A stretch of 64,000 nucleotides of DNA. It comes from Haematobia irritans (taxonomy: Eukaryota; Arthropoda; Insecta; Diptera; Muscidae). The notes under the pieces were generated by a model. It saw only the letters and a program-made list of their open reading frames with translations, had not been told where the DNA came from and made no database searches. The translations under genes and the position numbers were made by a program. The stretch covers positions 57,168,066-57,232,065 of the forward strand of contig NC_134400.1 in assembly GCF_050003625.1 (NCBI RefSeq), in the 5' to 3' direction. Below, in pieces: positions 9,541 to 20,888 of this stretch. The first letter of the stretch is position 1, and the number at the start of each line of letters is the position of its first letter.

Positions 9541-10261
9541 TAATTTATAGAATTTATGGGGACCATTGAGTAGTTGTGAAATTAATATAGGGTACGTGAT
9601 AGTCCGATATCAGGTCGGAGTGGAGCGAAGGTGGGGAGAAGATTCCCTTTTGTCCGTTATTTTTTCTTAAATTGAAAGTAGAGGGTTGTCCGTAAATGGG
9701 AACTCGGTACATAATTGTATGATTTTTGCACAGGCTTCTGCCAGACTTCTTTTTAGTAAAGAACTTAAATTTACATGAAATTGGCAGCCAACGTAGAGGG
9801 TGCGTCATTTTAGCAAATGTTAATGTGGTAAAATTTTTTACTACTTTTGCTTTTTCCGATTTATTGGATGGGAAACAGTAATACTTTGTATGTTATTATA
9901 ATATAGTGCTTAATATTCAGATATGTTGAGGAGAAGGATACCTTTCCTTGACAAACCACACTTAAAATTCACAAGAAATATAAAAGATTGTCAAACTACT
10001 TGAATACAGAACATTATTTCAAAAATTTGGAGGAAAGGGTACACCCTTTCCTCGACATTTTTTAAGACGAACCGTTTTACATATGCATATCCGTCGTATT
10101 TGTACCTATAAACGAAAAAGCAAGTAGTCCGATTTGTTTGAAAGAATTCCAATATTTTCGAATTTGTTTTCAGCACGAAGGATATGGTTGACTAAGTTAA
10201 CGCAAAATGTTCCTACAAATACGCTTCGGAAGGCGCAGCGAAGCGGGCCGAGTTACGCTAG
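9541..10261 (+). mobile_element. Helitron 3' fragment
   Basis: It aligns with the last ~720 bp of the Helitron at 24,858-27,797. It ends with the same small hairpin (CGCTTCG ... CGAAGCG), about 12 nt, then CTAG followed by T. It is 5'-truncated and lies inside element B. Confidence 0.75.
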
Positions 10262-10445
10262 TTTTGGTATATTTTCCACCGGTTTTTTTAATTTCCTTTG
10301 CCTGAATATTTTGACTTATTCCTCGTACGTTTCGATTTCTTTTAACGAACTAAGAAAAAAAATTGTGCCCATAATGCTAAAATGATAAACAAAACACATG
10401 TCCACACATACATAAAATGCTGCTCTCAAGGCGAAACACATGCTG

Positions 10446-10491
10446 TTTTTTATACCCTTCACCACTACTGTGGTACAGGGTATAATAAGTT
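10446..10491 (-). mobile_element. Mini-me-like terminal fragment (type D)
   Basis: TTTTTATACCCTTCACCACT through GGGTATAATAAG matches the end of the element at 41,689-43,028. Only about 45 bp remain, inside element B. Confidence 0.7.
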
Positions 10492-10792
10492 TTTTTTTTA
10501 GTCTATTCTCTTGGTTCCGAATGTCTATTCTCCAAATATACTCCAAATACTCATTCTAATATTCAAATTAAATAATATTTAGACATAAGCATATCAAATT
10601 TTTGGCCTTATCATAAAACAGTTTTTCGAAACAACATACAAGCGGTTTCACAAATATTGCTCTCTTGATTCTCTCGCTGTGTTATATTGATATCTTTCGT
10701 CAACCCTCCCGGTTTCCAGCTATATTTGTTTCTCTATACTCTCTCTATCTGTCACTCTCTGAATAAAATATCACAACATATATATGTTTACT

Positions 10793-10904
10793 TAGGTTAG
10801 GTTAGGTTAAAGTGGCAGCCCGATTAAGATTCAGGCTCACTTAGACTATTCAGTCCATTGTGATACCACATTAACTAAAAGTACCTATTACATATGGGCA
10901 CTTC
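10793..10904 (-). mobile_element. LINE 3' UTR end (part 1 of a split fragment)
   Basis: It is the reverse complement of the LINE 3' UTR at about 5,810-5,925, starting with the (CCTAA)n tail. It continues in the piece at 12,691-13,030; element A separates them. TACTT at both outer ends (10,791 region and 13,031 region) may be a short target duplication. Confidence 0.9.
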
Positions 10905-12130
10905 TACACTGTTAGAAAAATATGTTTTTCATATGTTCCGATATAAACAAAATGTGTTTCGGGCACGATTTTAAACCACAATATATTTAAGTGCGAACAT
11001 GTAATGTTCCTAAACTAACACTAAATGTTTGGGACATCTATGTTAATATGTTAGAATATATTATGTTTGGGGCATGAATGTTTCATAAAAATCATATGTG
11101 TGAATACAAACATATATAAATTTACAAATTTCGACTAAACATACGTATGTTGTGATATTTTATTCAAAGCGACAGAGAGAGAGTATAGAGAGAAATAGAG
11201 ATGGAAACCGGGAGACTTGACGAAAGATATCAATATAACACAGCAAAAGAGTCAAAAGAGAACAATTTCTGTGAAACCGCTTGTATGTTGTTTCGGAAAA
11301 CTGTTTTATGATAAGGCCAAAAATTTGATATGCTTAAGTCTATATATTATTTAATTTGAATAAAGAGAATAGACATTCGGAACCAAGAGAATAGACATTT
11401 GAAAAACAAACAGCATATGTTTTCGCCTTGAGAGCAGCATTTTATGTATGTGTGGACATGTGTTTTGTTTATCATTTTGTCATTATGGGCACAATTTTTT
11501 TCTTGGTTCGTTAAAAGAAATCAGGGGTCTTCATAAAAATAGCGAAAGGGCATTATACACTTTTTAGAGTTGGGACAGTAAAATTAAATAAGGAGGAAAT
11601 AGTGAAAAATTACACAGTAAAATGTAAAAAAACAAACTTTAGTTCCTCTTTAGTAGTCCACGAGGAGTTGACGGACACCATTAAATATAAAAGCGGGCAT
11701 TAAGTTCGAGTTTTACAGCTAAAACAATTTAAAAAGTTTATTTTCTTTAAAATGAATTATTAAAGAAAAATAAAAGGAATTTTAGAGCGATGGTGTTAAA
11801 TGCTAGTAAAAAACTGTTCACTCCTAAATAAATGTATGTTTATATTATAAAATTATGTATGTATGTTTATACTCGACTCCACGTTCTTCTTTTGTTAGTT
11901 TTTTAATTCCTTCCAAATTTTAAAGTTTTGTCCAAAAACAGTTTTTTATTACAATATTGTTATTTTTGCAATAAAAAATAATATTTTATCCAAAAAGCAG
12001 TCAATTTCGTTTATATCAAGCACTGTTACTGACTATAAATCTTTAATAACGCACATTTCGAAGATTCATTTAAAAAAATTTAATATAGTATAAATATAAA
12101 TGTGTAAATTAAAAAAAAAAAAAAATGTTC

Positions 12131-12201
12131 GGTCGGAGCAGGGATTGAACCCACGACCCTTTGCATGCAAGGCAGACATGCTAACCACTGCTCCACGTGG
12201 C
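12131..12201 (-). repeat. tRNA-like head in element A (minus)
   Basis: Reverse complement of the head at 8,783-8,857, with A-box GTGGTTAGCATG and B-box GGTTCAATCCC kept. Confidence 0.65.
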
Positions 12202-12315
12202 AAACAAATGTATGTTTCTGTTAAATAATGTAATGTTTGCATGGGCTCGTGGGCGCTGCAAACTATGCTATATAAATGTAACTTAAAACGATAATTATCT
12301 ACTGGTGACTATAAC

Positions 12316-12390
12316 AGCTACGTAGCCCAGTGGATAGTGTGTTGGCTTACAAACTGTATGGTCCTCGGTTCGATTCTCCGTGCAGGCGAA
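12316..12390 (+). repeat. tRNA-like head in element A (plus)
   Basis: Contains AGCCCAGTGGATAGTG and GGTTCGATTC, as at 8,599-8,671. It points away from the minus-strand head 115 bp upstream, a divergent pair. Confidence 0.6.
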
Positions 12391-12690
12391 AGGTAAAATT
12401 TAAAAAATTTATAAAATTGAATAATTTCTTCAACATTATTTGTATTACAGAAAAAGGTGCCAATAACTAAAAAATTTGAAAATTACGAGTATGTTAGGGA
12501 ATGAGCACAATCGTGTTTGGGAAAAATTCTTCCAAGCATATAATATTTTTGGCTCAAAATGCTTCCAAACATATAATATGTTCACATAAAACAAACATAT
12601 TAATGTTTCGGCAGTATGCAATAATATATGTGCTTCCTGCAAAATATGTTTGGAACATATGTTAAAGAGGCGATTTTTTTTGAGGGTGTA

Positions 12691-13030
12691 GTTTTAACCG
12701 CTGAACCTTCTTGATTATTTTTCTTTGTTGAACCAACCAGATTGTTCCAAAAACATTAGCAGACTGCTTGAGTTAACGTTTTCCAGATCCGCCAGTAATC
12801 TGAAGCTATATGCTCCTAAAAGTTGCTTGCGCTTTATACAAAATGCAGGACACTCACACAAGAGGTGTTTAATTGATTCCTTTTCCTCCGCATCATGACA
12901 GCTCATACAATAGTCATTATACTTCGCGCCTATAGTTTTTGCAAAATCGCCTATCAGGCAGCGACCCGTTATAGCAGATATCAGGAATGATATCTGACGT
13001 CTCGAGAACACTAGCATATCTAGTGTGCGG
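12691..13030 (-). pseudogene. LINE ORF2 C-terminus and 3' UTR (part 2)
   Basis: The frame at 12,715-13,017 (minus) encodes the last 100 residues of LINE ORF2, including the finger CMSCHDAEEKESIKHLLCEC, ending SGWFNKEK. A handful of substitutions separate it from the full-length copy (for example KHNDY to KYNDY, CVKRK to CIKRK). The copy is 5'-truncated at LINE position ~5,490, as expected for abortive reverse transcription. Confidence 0.9.
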
Positions 13031-13130
13031 TGTACTTGAAATTTGTAAATTTATATATGTTTACATTCACACACATTATTTTCATGAAACATTCATGCCT
13101 CAAACATAATATATTCTAACATATTAACAT

Positions 13131-15298
13131 CCCAGCAAAAAAAGCGTCGCCAAAAAATAATGAAAATATTCTTTTTGGATCCGGAAGTGGTGCAAAATTG
13201 ACGCAGAAGCGTTGAATTTAACATGGGCTTGTCATAGGACGGAAGTCCTCCATTTCAACCGCCGTTGCACTGAATTTGCATCACTTCTTTAGGTGTGATC
13301 CGAAGTCCATGTTTTGGATGTAAATTAAAAAATTTTGTGATATTTTGACAAATATATAATTTTTATAATTTTTAATGGATTGTAACGCTTGTCGGAAACG
13401 TTTGACCTCAAATATTTTCAAAATTTCTCAATTTTTTCAGATTGGATTTAGCATTTTTTTCGACAAAATTTAAATGAGTTGTACCACATTATGAATTCTT
13501 ACTCTGTTTTTAACCTATTTGAAAAAAATAAAGTTAAAATTACCCATTAAAGGTATGAAAAAACGAAGTTATAAACAAGTAAGGCTAAAGTCGGGCGGGG
13601 CCGACTATATTATACCCTGCACCTCTTTGTAAATCCACATTTTCGACACTATATCAAATATATGTGTCCCAAATACATACAGTTAAATCTGACTCCATCT
13701 GAACAAAATTTATAATCTATAGACTTAAAATTTAAGTCGGCTAACGCTCTGGGATGGTACACTAAGTTAGTAAAACATATGGGAAACGTTTTAATCTGAA
13801 GCAATTTTGAGGCAACTTCGCAAAAGTGTATTTATGATTTATCGGTCGATAGATATGTATTAGAAATAAAGGAAAATTTGAGTCACTTTTACAAGTTTTC
13901 AACTAAGCAGTGCGATTTTATACGAAACATTTGGGTATTTTGGTCATTTTTTCCCAAATCGGAAATACATATATATGGAAGCTATATAGAAATCTGAATC
14001 TATTTCAACCAAATTTGACATGCATATTTAGTATTTTAAGTCTACTCACTGTGCAATATTTCACATAAATCGGACTACAACTTTGACCTCTGTGGTCATA
14101 TAACATAAAATCGGGCGAAAGATATATATGGGAGCTAAATCTGCACCGATTTCAATCAAATTTTGCGCACTTGACTATACGACCAAGTGTTATGTTTGTG
14201 CAAAATTTCAAGCACATCAGGGTGAAACTCTGGCTTCTGGGTCCATATCAAAGGCCTGCGCAAGCCTATTCGAAGTAATCGATATTCTAGTGAAGGCAAT
14301 ACACTCCACGAATACTTCGAATACTTCGATTAATGAATAAAACAAAACCACTGTAAAGCGATTACAGTGTCAAGCATTGCAGAGCCATCACATTCAAAAG
14401 GAATCGTTTTACAGTTCTTTTCAATATTTTGGCTTTGAAGTAATCGTCACGATACAAGTAAATCAAAACATTTTTAGTGAAGATAGAATACTTTGCTTTA
14501 GCAACGACGCAACTTCGTATGAGACACGAAGTAACTGTCAAACAAAAGACAAACACAATCGTCGATCAAATGTGTATGTGTGTGTAGCATACTCTTATGG
14601 TTGAGAAAACGAAATAACTTCATCTACACAGAAATGGAAATTATAAAACGAATGGATTTGGAATTCCGATTACATTCGAATACTTCAAAACATTTTTGGG
14701 TGCTTGCTTTACTGGGTTCTATTTGTTTTGGTTCACAATGTGCAAGGTTTCTATTTCACTCGTTTGAGAAATGGACACTGAAGTTACTAATCGAATTGTG
14801 TGGCGTGTGCTTGAAGTATTCGTTTGTGTATTCGTTGCAGACGTTTGGTCCATATAAGTACATATCGGGCGAAAGATATATATGGGAGCTATATCTAAAT
14901 CTGAACCGATTTCTTCCAAAATCAATAGGGTTCTATTCTGATCCAAACCAGGAACTTGTGCCAAATTTGAAGGCGATTCGGCTTAATCTGCGACCTAGAC
15001 TTTGATCACAAAAATGTGTTCACAGACAGATGGGCGGACAGACGGACATGGCTAGATCGACTCAGGGACCCACCCTGAGCATTATTGCCAAAGACACCAT
15101 ATGTCTATCTCGTCTCCTTCTGGGTGTTGCAAACATATGCACTAACTTATACCCTGTTCCACAGTGTGGCGCAGGGTATAAAAATTGAATTAAAAGAACT
15201 TCCTGGGTAGTTAAAATAAAGAACATCATTAGGAGTGCATCTTCTGGAAGTGCTTTTAAAGTTGTGCCTTTGGAAGAACTTCCAATTTTTTTGCTGGG
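13131..15298. mobile_element. CCCAGC-ended MITE, interrupted by a mini-me
   Basis: Ends are CCCAGCAAAAAAA at 13,131 and TTTTTTTGCTGGG at 15,298. Comparison with element A gives the pre-insertion sequence and implies a 2-bp duplication (AT). The body matches 32,853-33,399. It carries no gene, and a type-B mini-me (13,573-15,184) sits inside it. Confidence 0.7.
13573..15184 (+). mobile_element. Mini-me-like repeat, type B
   Basis: Starts AAACAAGTAAGGCTAAAGTC, ends CGCAGGGTATAAAAA. It contains units with GATATATATGGGAGCTATATC and TCTGAACCGATTTC, and a GACAGACGGACATGGCTAGATCGACTC core near 15,020-15,060. Small ORFs within it (for example 14,580-15,005) show no protein-like conservation. Confidence 0.7.
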
Positions 15299-15431
15299 AT
15301 ATGTGTCCCAAACATTTAGTGTTAGTTTAGGAACATTACATGTTTGAACTTAAATATATTGTGTTTAAAAATTGTGCCCGAAACACATTTTGTTTATGTT
15401 TAACATATGAAAACATATTTTTCTAACAGTG

Positions 15432-15764
15432 CAAGCAAAAGATCGCTTGTTTTTTTTCGGAGAAACTGGTCATGTCGCAATCGTACCACAAGAGTAACGC
15501 AGACCGGTAATTCTGACTGATAGAAAACCATTTATTTGCAAGCTGTCTTCCAAGCAGTGGTGCCAACTGTTTTGGGCTTAAAATCGTCAAGTCGTAACAT
15601 AAAATTCGTCACCCATGAAATAGTCGAAAAAAAGATTTTATTTAAAATAAAAACATCACAACAGCCATTTTAATTCACTTTTATTACATGAAGTATACAG
15701 TTTAAATATCTAATTCAGTCATGTTCATATTCTTCATACGAATTTAAATCATTTTTAGTAACTC
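15432..15764. other. Unassigned DNA
   Basis: Between the CACTG end and a mariner relic. No gene or repeat recognised. Confidence 0.3.
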
Positions 15765-15767
15765 ATG

Positions 15768-15904
15768 TATAATTTTCATGGGTTTTCGACACCTAAAGAA
15801 GCGGCTGATGCGTTCAAAATGCATGTTTTGAAGATACCCCAATCGGGGTGGCAAAAGTGCCTCGACAATTTGTTCAACCACATGCAAAAGTTTATAGATA
15901 AAGG
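15768..15904 (+). pseudogene. Mariner-type transposase C-terminal relic
   Basis: The frame reads FHGFSTPKEAADAFKMHV then LKIPQSGWQKCLDNLFNHMQ and KFIDKG. This fits the end of insect mariner-type transposases as I recall them (pattern F.SPKEAVDAFK.HVL..P...W.KC..NWF.RM.KCI...G.YFE). The reading is cut at the terminal repeat of the next element at 15,905. No catalytic region is left. Confidence 0.6.
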
Positions 15905-16261
15905 CCGGTATGCACCTCTAGCGAAAAATTTCATTCCCATAAGAAATGCATTGCTATTTATGCTAACGAAATTTTCGGTAGCGTTCAATTTCGTAAGCTG
16001 GTACGCACCTCTAATGAAAATAACAGGGTTGTCAAAAGCATATTTTGGCAGCAAACATTTAATTTATTACAATCATTGTGTGCGTAAAAGTTTTAAAGGT
16101 CAGTAAATAATAAACAATTTATTTGAGGAATATTTGGAATCAAGGCCGTAGCCAGGATTTTAATTCGGGGGGGGTTCAACTTAAAAAAAAATATTCATAT
16201 AATCTCATGTGTAGAAAATTTTATTTATGCATACAATATTTATGTATACAATATTTTTATA

Positions 16262-16440
16262 ATATTAAATTGAGCCGACGGGCTTTTTGGGCAGCAAATA
16301 AATCAATTACTTCTTCAGTCGGCACATTTATTTGGCGATGAACCGACATTAATGCCAATCCATTGAGTCTACTCTCGCTAGTCGAATTTCTAAGATATGT
16401 CTTTTATCTCTTCATTGTTGAAAATGAAAGTTCGGATGAG
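16262..16440 (-). pseudogene. hAT transposase C-terminal (hATC) relic, downstream part
   Basis: On the minus strand the frame reads SSELSFSTMKR, a stop (TAA), then KTYLRNSTSESRLNGLALMS and VHRQINVPTEEVIDLFAAQK. This is the ERSFS..RRIKT.LR....RL.GL.L.S.H dimerisation motif of hAT transposases. It is the 3' part of a gene whose upstream part is at 19,584-19,720; an inserted element separates them. The stop shows that it is dead. Confidence 0.8.
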
Positions 16441-16711
16441 TACGTAGTACTGCAGGAATGGAAAATGCAGTACTATAGTACTTTTTTCAATACTTTTTCA
16501 CCCCGGTCAGTACCGTAGTACCCCCGCGAATGATTTAGTACCTTTTGTGTAGACATTTTTGAGTCGATATCAGATTTATGGTACAATAGCTTTGACAAAA
16601 TATTTTGAGAAAGTCTTTATCAACCTTATTTGCTAATAGTCTTTTACAAATATGACAAAACAGACATGTTCATGTGGGAAAAAAATCTCGATTTTGTAAA
16701 AGACATAGTCA

Positions 16712-18783
16712 AAACAAGTAAGTATATCATACCCTATCATACCGACTATATCATACCCTAAACCACCATTACAGAATTAGTAATCATAAGCATTTGTGGG
16801 GTAACATATAGGTCTGGGAGATAAACCGCAGTTGCATATTTAAGAAAATTAAGGGGTACATGTCTATGGGTGCTTTGTGTCAATCTGACTATAGCTCATA
16901 GTCAATATTGCCAGGGAAAATGTTCGGTTTACCCTACAAGGACAAAAAAAGTTCCCTACTTTCCCATACATTCCCAAACAATTTTCCCTACTATATTTTT
17001 CGTTAAATTTAAAAAATTTTACAAAACAAAAATGGTTCTAAGTACTTTATTATCTTAAAACATGAATATGCAACATATATAACTTAGAATATAAATTTGT
17101 ATTACCACCACGGTTGCCACAGTTGGTAGAATTCTACCCAAATTAGTAATCTTTTTTGTTAAATCTCTATAAAAATAAAATTTTGGAAAAAGTTTCTATA
17201 AACAAATTTTTGTGAGAAATTTTTCTATAGAAATAAAATATTGACAATAAATTCTATAGAAACACAATTTTGAGAAAAAATTCCACAGAAATAAAATTTT
17301 GAGAAAAATTTTTATAGAAATAATATTTTGAAAAAAAATTCTATAGAAATACAATTTTGACAAAATGTTCTATAGAAATAAAATGTTGACAAAATTTTCT
17401 ACAGGAATAAAGTTTACCAGACATTGTTAAAGATCAAGCCTTGCCGGCTTCTAATTTCCTCCTCTAGCGCCACCAAAATGTAAAAATTATTACAAATTGT
17501 GTTGAGTGAAAATGTCCTACATTGTGGCCCTACGCTAAATATTAGAAAAACCCTACATATAGGGAATTTCCCCTACTTCTAGCAACACTGGCTGTGTTGA
17601 TATTGCACCTACGGAGTTAGTATGTCACTAATATTGAGCCCATTATTACAAAAGAGAAAATCGTTAAATTAGTGTGGGTAATAAATACAAATTTGTAAAA
17701 ATCGAGCAATATTCTTATGTAAGAGCTACAAGTACGTATAAATACGATCGGCTAGTACATCAAAATTTGAAATTTGAGTAACATTGGTTAATAAATAAGA
17801 GTATTATGGCCAAATTTGGGAAAATAGAGCGATGCATATATATGGAAGCTATATCTAAATCTGAACCAAATTGCATAATATTTTGCGGGTTTGATTAATA
17901 CCACAAAAGGTTACCTTGTGCAAGATTTGAGTAAGATCAGTTAAGAAATGAGGCCTGTATGGTCAAACATAAGGTTAATAGGGGCGATTTTTTCAAAATC
18001 GGGTGATACATATATGGGAGCTATATTTACATCTGAACCGATTTCGATGAACTTTTGCACATATAGTTAGTACTATAGAGACTGGATCTAGCAAACTTTT
18101 AGTAAGATCGGTTAATAAATAAGGGTTCTATGGCCAAATTTGGGAAAATCGGGCTATACATATATATGGGAGCTATATCTAAATCTGAACCGATTTCTAT
18201 GATTTTTTGCACATATAGTTAGTGCTATAGAAGATTATATTTAGCCAACTTTGAGTAAGATCGGTTGATAAATAAAGGTTTTGTGGCCAAATGTGGGAAA
18301 ATCGGGCGATACATATATATGAGAGCTATATCTAAATCTGAACCGATTTGGATGAAATTTTGCAGACTTGAAGGGCGATGGAAAAGATTAACTTTTGCCA
18401 AATTTGGTGACGATCCGTTTGAAAAAACGCGCAACGTGACCCCATTTGTAGAAATCGGGCGATACATATATATGGGAGCTATATCTAAATTTGATCCGAT
18501 TTCCAAATTCAATAGCGTTCGTCCTTGTGCCCAAAAAACTCCCTGTACCAAATTTCATCAAAATCGGTTAATAATTGCGACCGGAATCCTGTGAACAACA
18601 AATACATGGACAGACGGACGGACGGACGGACGGACGGACACCAAGCGCTAGATCGACTCAGGAGGTGATTCTGAGTCGATCGGTATATATTTTATGGGGT
18701 CTAAAATCAATATTTCTGGTAGGCACATTTTTTGGCCGATGAAACTTATTATACCCCAACCACTATGTGGTTTAGGGTATAAA
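16712..18783 (+). mobile_element. Mini-me-like repeat, type B, with minisatellite
   Basis: From AACAAGTAAGTATATC to GGTTTAGGGTATAAA. It contains 29-bp minisatellite units (17,150-17,410), units with ATATATGGGAGCTATATCTA, and a (GGAC)n core at 18,608-18,640. The interrupted element resumes at CAGGATTTTATTGAA. Confidence 0.65.
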
Positions 18784-18859
18784 CAGGATTTTATTGAACT
18801 TCAAGAATGTTTTAGTCGAAAAAAGAATGCGATTCTATATTATCGATTTTTTATTTCGG

Positions 18860-19203
18860 TAGGTTAGGTTAGGTTATGTGGCAGCCCGATGTATCAGGCT
18901 CACTTAGACTATTCAGTCCATTGTGATACCACAGTGGTGAACTTCTCTCTTATCACTGAGTGCTGCCCGATTCCATGTTAAGCTCAATGACAAGGGACCT
19001 CCTTTTTATAGCCGAGTCCGAACGGCGTTCCACATTCCAGTGAAACCACTTAGAGAAGCTTTGAAACCCTCAGAAATGTCACCAGCATTACTGAGGTGGG
19101 ATAATCCACCGCTGAAAAACTTTTGGTGTTCGGTCGTAGCAGGAATCGAACCCACGACCTTGTGTATGCAAGGCGGGCATGCTAACCATTGCACCACGGT
19201 GGC
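18860..19203 (-). mobile_element. SINE with tRNA-like head and LINE-type tail
   Basis: On the minus strand: GCCACCGTGGTGCAATGG and GGTTAGCATG (A-box), GGTTCGATTCC (B-box), a body with CGGACTCGGCTATAAAAAGG, then GTGGTATCACAATGGACTGA and CTGCCACATAACCTAACCTA. The last ~65 bp match the LINE 3' end. Confidence 0.9.
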
Positions 19204-19583
19204 AATGGTAGAAAATGTTGTCAAAATTTTATTTCTATATAGAATTTTTGTAAAATGTTATTTTTATAGAAAATTTTGTCAAAATTTTATTTCAATTGAA
19301 AATTTTGTACAAATTTTATTTCTATAGGAAATTTTTGCAAAATTTTATTTCTATAGAAAAAATTTTGCAACATTTTTTTTCTACAGATTTTTTTTGCAAA
19401 ATTTTATTTCTATAGAAAATTTTATTCATATAGAAAATTTTGTCAAAATTTTATTTTCTTTAAAATTTAGTCTCTTGACAATAATTTTCCAGTGAAATTT
19501 TTGTTGAAATTTAGTAAAAAGTACCTTTCCGCTCAAAAAATACCTTTTTTGTACTTTCTTAAAAATTGTATTTTCCATCTCTG

Positions 19584-19720
19584 AGTAAGTGGCAAAGTGA
19601 CCAAAATTTTTAAAAGAATATGCACGTTTGGAAATATCTCTTTATTGCACTCTCCAAGTGCTTCCATCGCTGAATTAGGCAGGTTCTTTTCGCAGGTTTT
19701 GCGCCATTTCATTTAGACAT
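19584..19720 (-). pseudogene. hAT transposase relic, upstream part
   Basis: Minus-strand frame: WRKTCEKNLPNSAMEALGEC then NKEIFPNVHILLKILVTLPL. It joins the hATC piece at 16,262-16,440 once the inner element is removed. An in-frame stop lies just upstream. Confidence 0.75.
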
Positions 19721-20210
19721 GTGTGTTTGGCTGTTTCATTGTTGTTGCTATGGCCAAACAAAGCGAGTCATGTTCACAAAAAGAACAACAAACACAAATA
19801 AAAAGCAGAAAGACATTTTCCAAAAATGAAATTTGTGGTGCGAGAACAAAAACTATTTGTTCTCTTCGACCTTCGTTTGACGGGCTTTTCAACTAGTATT
19901 CTATGATTTGTGCAAGTTTTATAGGTAAGCGTTTTTCAAAATAAAACCTCCAGCTTTTCTTCAACATCTTCGATAAGATTTTTCTATGCAGCTAAAAATA
20001 TATATTTATTTATATAAAAATATTCATTCATTTCGGGGGGGGTTTGATCCCCCTCATCCCCCCCCCCTGAATACGGCCTTGTTTGGAATATATATTAACA
20101 ATTTTTAAAAGCGATTAGCTGGTTTAAAATTTGTGTACACAGCCCTATTTTTTTGTTGTAGACTTAAATAAATTTTTGCTACCGAAAATTTCGCTAGAGG
20201 TGCATACCGG

Positions 20211-20888
20211 ACTTAATAAAGGGGAATATTCTGAAAAATAGTAAAAATATTTTTGATGATTATTACGAGTATTTGTTTTTGTTCTCAATTCCGAAATATA
20301 AAAACTATGTTAATCCAAAGTTATATTCTTAAGCTGCATTGACTTCGCATTAGTTCTTCGGGTACTTCAGTATTTCGGATTTCATTAAAAAAAAAACTAA
20401 GGAAAACTTCAAAGTTTGCCGAGGAATGGATGGATACACTTTTCAAATATTTTTATTTTTCCTTGTTGTGTTTCATACACAGTAAAAAAATTGTTGCCAA
20501 AAATGCTTAAAACAGATTATTAAATGTCAACACAAAAGAACTTCATGCGAAGTGAAAATTAACCAGAAGAGCCTTTTTGTGTGTACATTAATAGTAACGA
20601 CACCCAGTTTTTTTCTGTGGGTTCTTCAGTATGTCTCTAAACAAAGAAATTTCATGAAGATATAGAAAACCAGTGAACCCCCTTTTTCAAAAAAACGGGT
20701 TTCTGTTTAACTTCAATTTTTTCTGCAAGTAGAGGATGCTGATGAGAAATGTGGTAATTCCGAAACGTGCCTCCATCCAACCATCTTGCAGTCTATAGGG
20801 CTTTGCCCAAATAAATTTGACAAACATTCCTTTCCACTGTTGGTTAAGCTACTCTTGTAAATAAATATGATTGAAGAACGAACCAAGA
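20211..20888. other. Unassigned, with one small CACAG MITE
   Basis: A 142-bp piece at 20,478-20,619 has ends CACAGTAAAAAAA and TTTTTTTCTGTG. The rest shows nothing I recognise. Confidence 0.4.

Larger units (their letters stand above)
10907..12688 (+). mobile_element. CACTG element A (1.78 kb, non-autonomous)
   Basis: It starts CACTGTTAGAAAAA and ends TTTTTTTTGAGGGTG, so the ends read CACTG and CACCC inward. It is flanked by TA at 10,905-10,906 and 12,689-12,690. The interrupted LINE 3' UTR resumes exactly after one TA is removed. A 2-bp duplication with CACTG-type ends fits CACTA/EnSpm-like elements. No transposase frame is present, but two tRNA-like heads are. Confidence 0.75.
8536..15431 (-). 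mobile_element. CACTG-ended element B, heavily interrupted
   Basis: Read on the minus strand, it starts at 15,431 with CACTGTTAGAAAAATATG and runs to 13,031. It resumes at 10,792 after a LINE insertion and continues to about 8,570. The whole path aligns in order with element A (10,907-12,688) in inverse orientation. Its far end is lost or altered next to 8,535. Insertions into it are a LINE 3' piece, element A inside that LINE, a Helitron fragment, a mini-me end and a CCCAGC MITE. The CACTG terminus suggests a CACTA/EnSpm-like family; no coding capacity is left. Confidence 0.65.
16447..19583 (+). mobile_element. Inner hAT-like element
   Basis: Flanked by AGTACGTA (16,439-16,446) and AGTAAGTG (19,584-19,591), a 6/8 match where an 8-bp duplication is expected. 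It splits the hAT transposase between ...TLPLT and SSELSFST. Terminal regions carry GAATGGAAAATGCAGTAC and GTATTTTCCATCTCTG. Its left part matches 50,636-50,950 and 57,850-58,170. Nested in it are a mini-me and a SINE. Confidence 0.6.
16141..20081 (-). mobile_element. hAT element with 8-bp target duplication
   Basis: TTTGGAAT occurs directly before (16,133-16,140) and after (20,082-20,089). The ends are CAAGGCCGTA and TACGGCCTTG. An 8-bp duplication and a minus-strand hAT dimerisation domain identify the superfamily. It is interrupted by another element at 16,447-19,583. Confidence 0.88.
15905..20210. mobile_element. TIR element CCGGTATGCACC, interrupted by hAT
   Basis: Left end CCGGTATGCACCTCTAGCGA (15,905) and right end TCGCTAGAGGTGCATACCGG (20,210) are perfect inverted matches for 20 bp. 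A related 150-bp piece is at 30,472-30,625. Without the nested hAT the element is only about 360 bp, a MITE. Superfamily not assigned. Confidence 0.6.
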
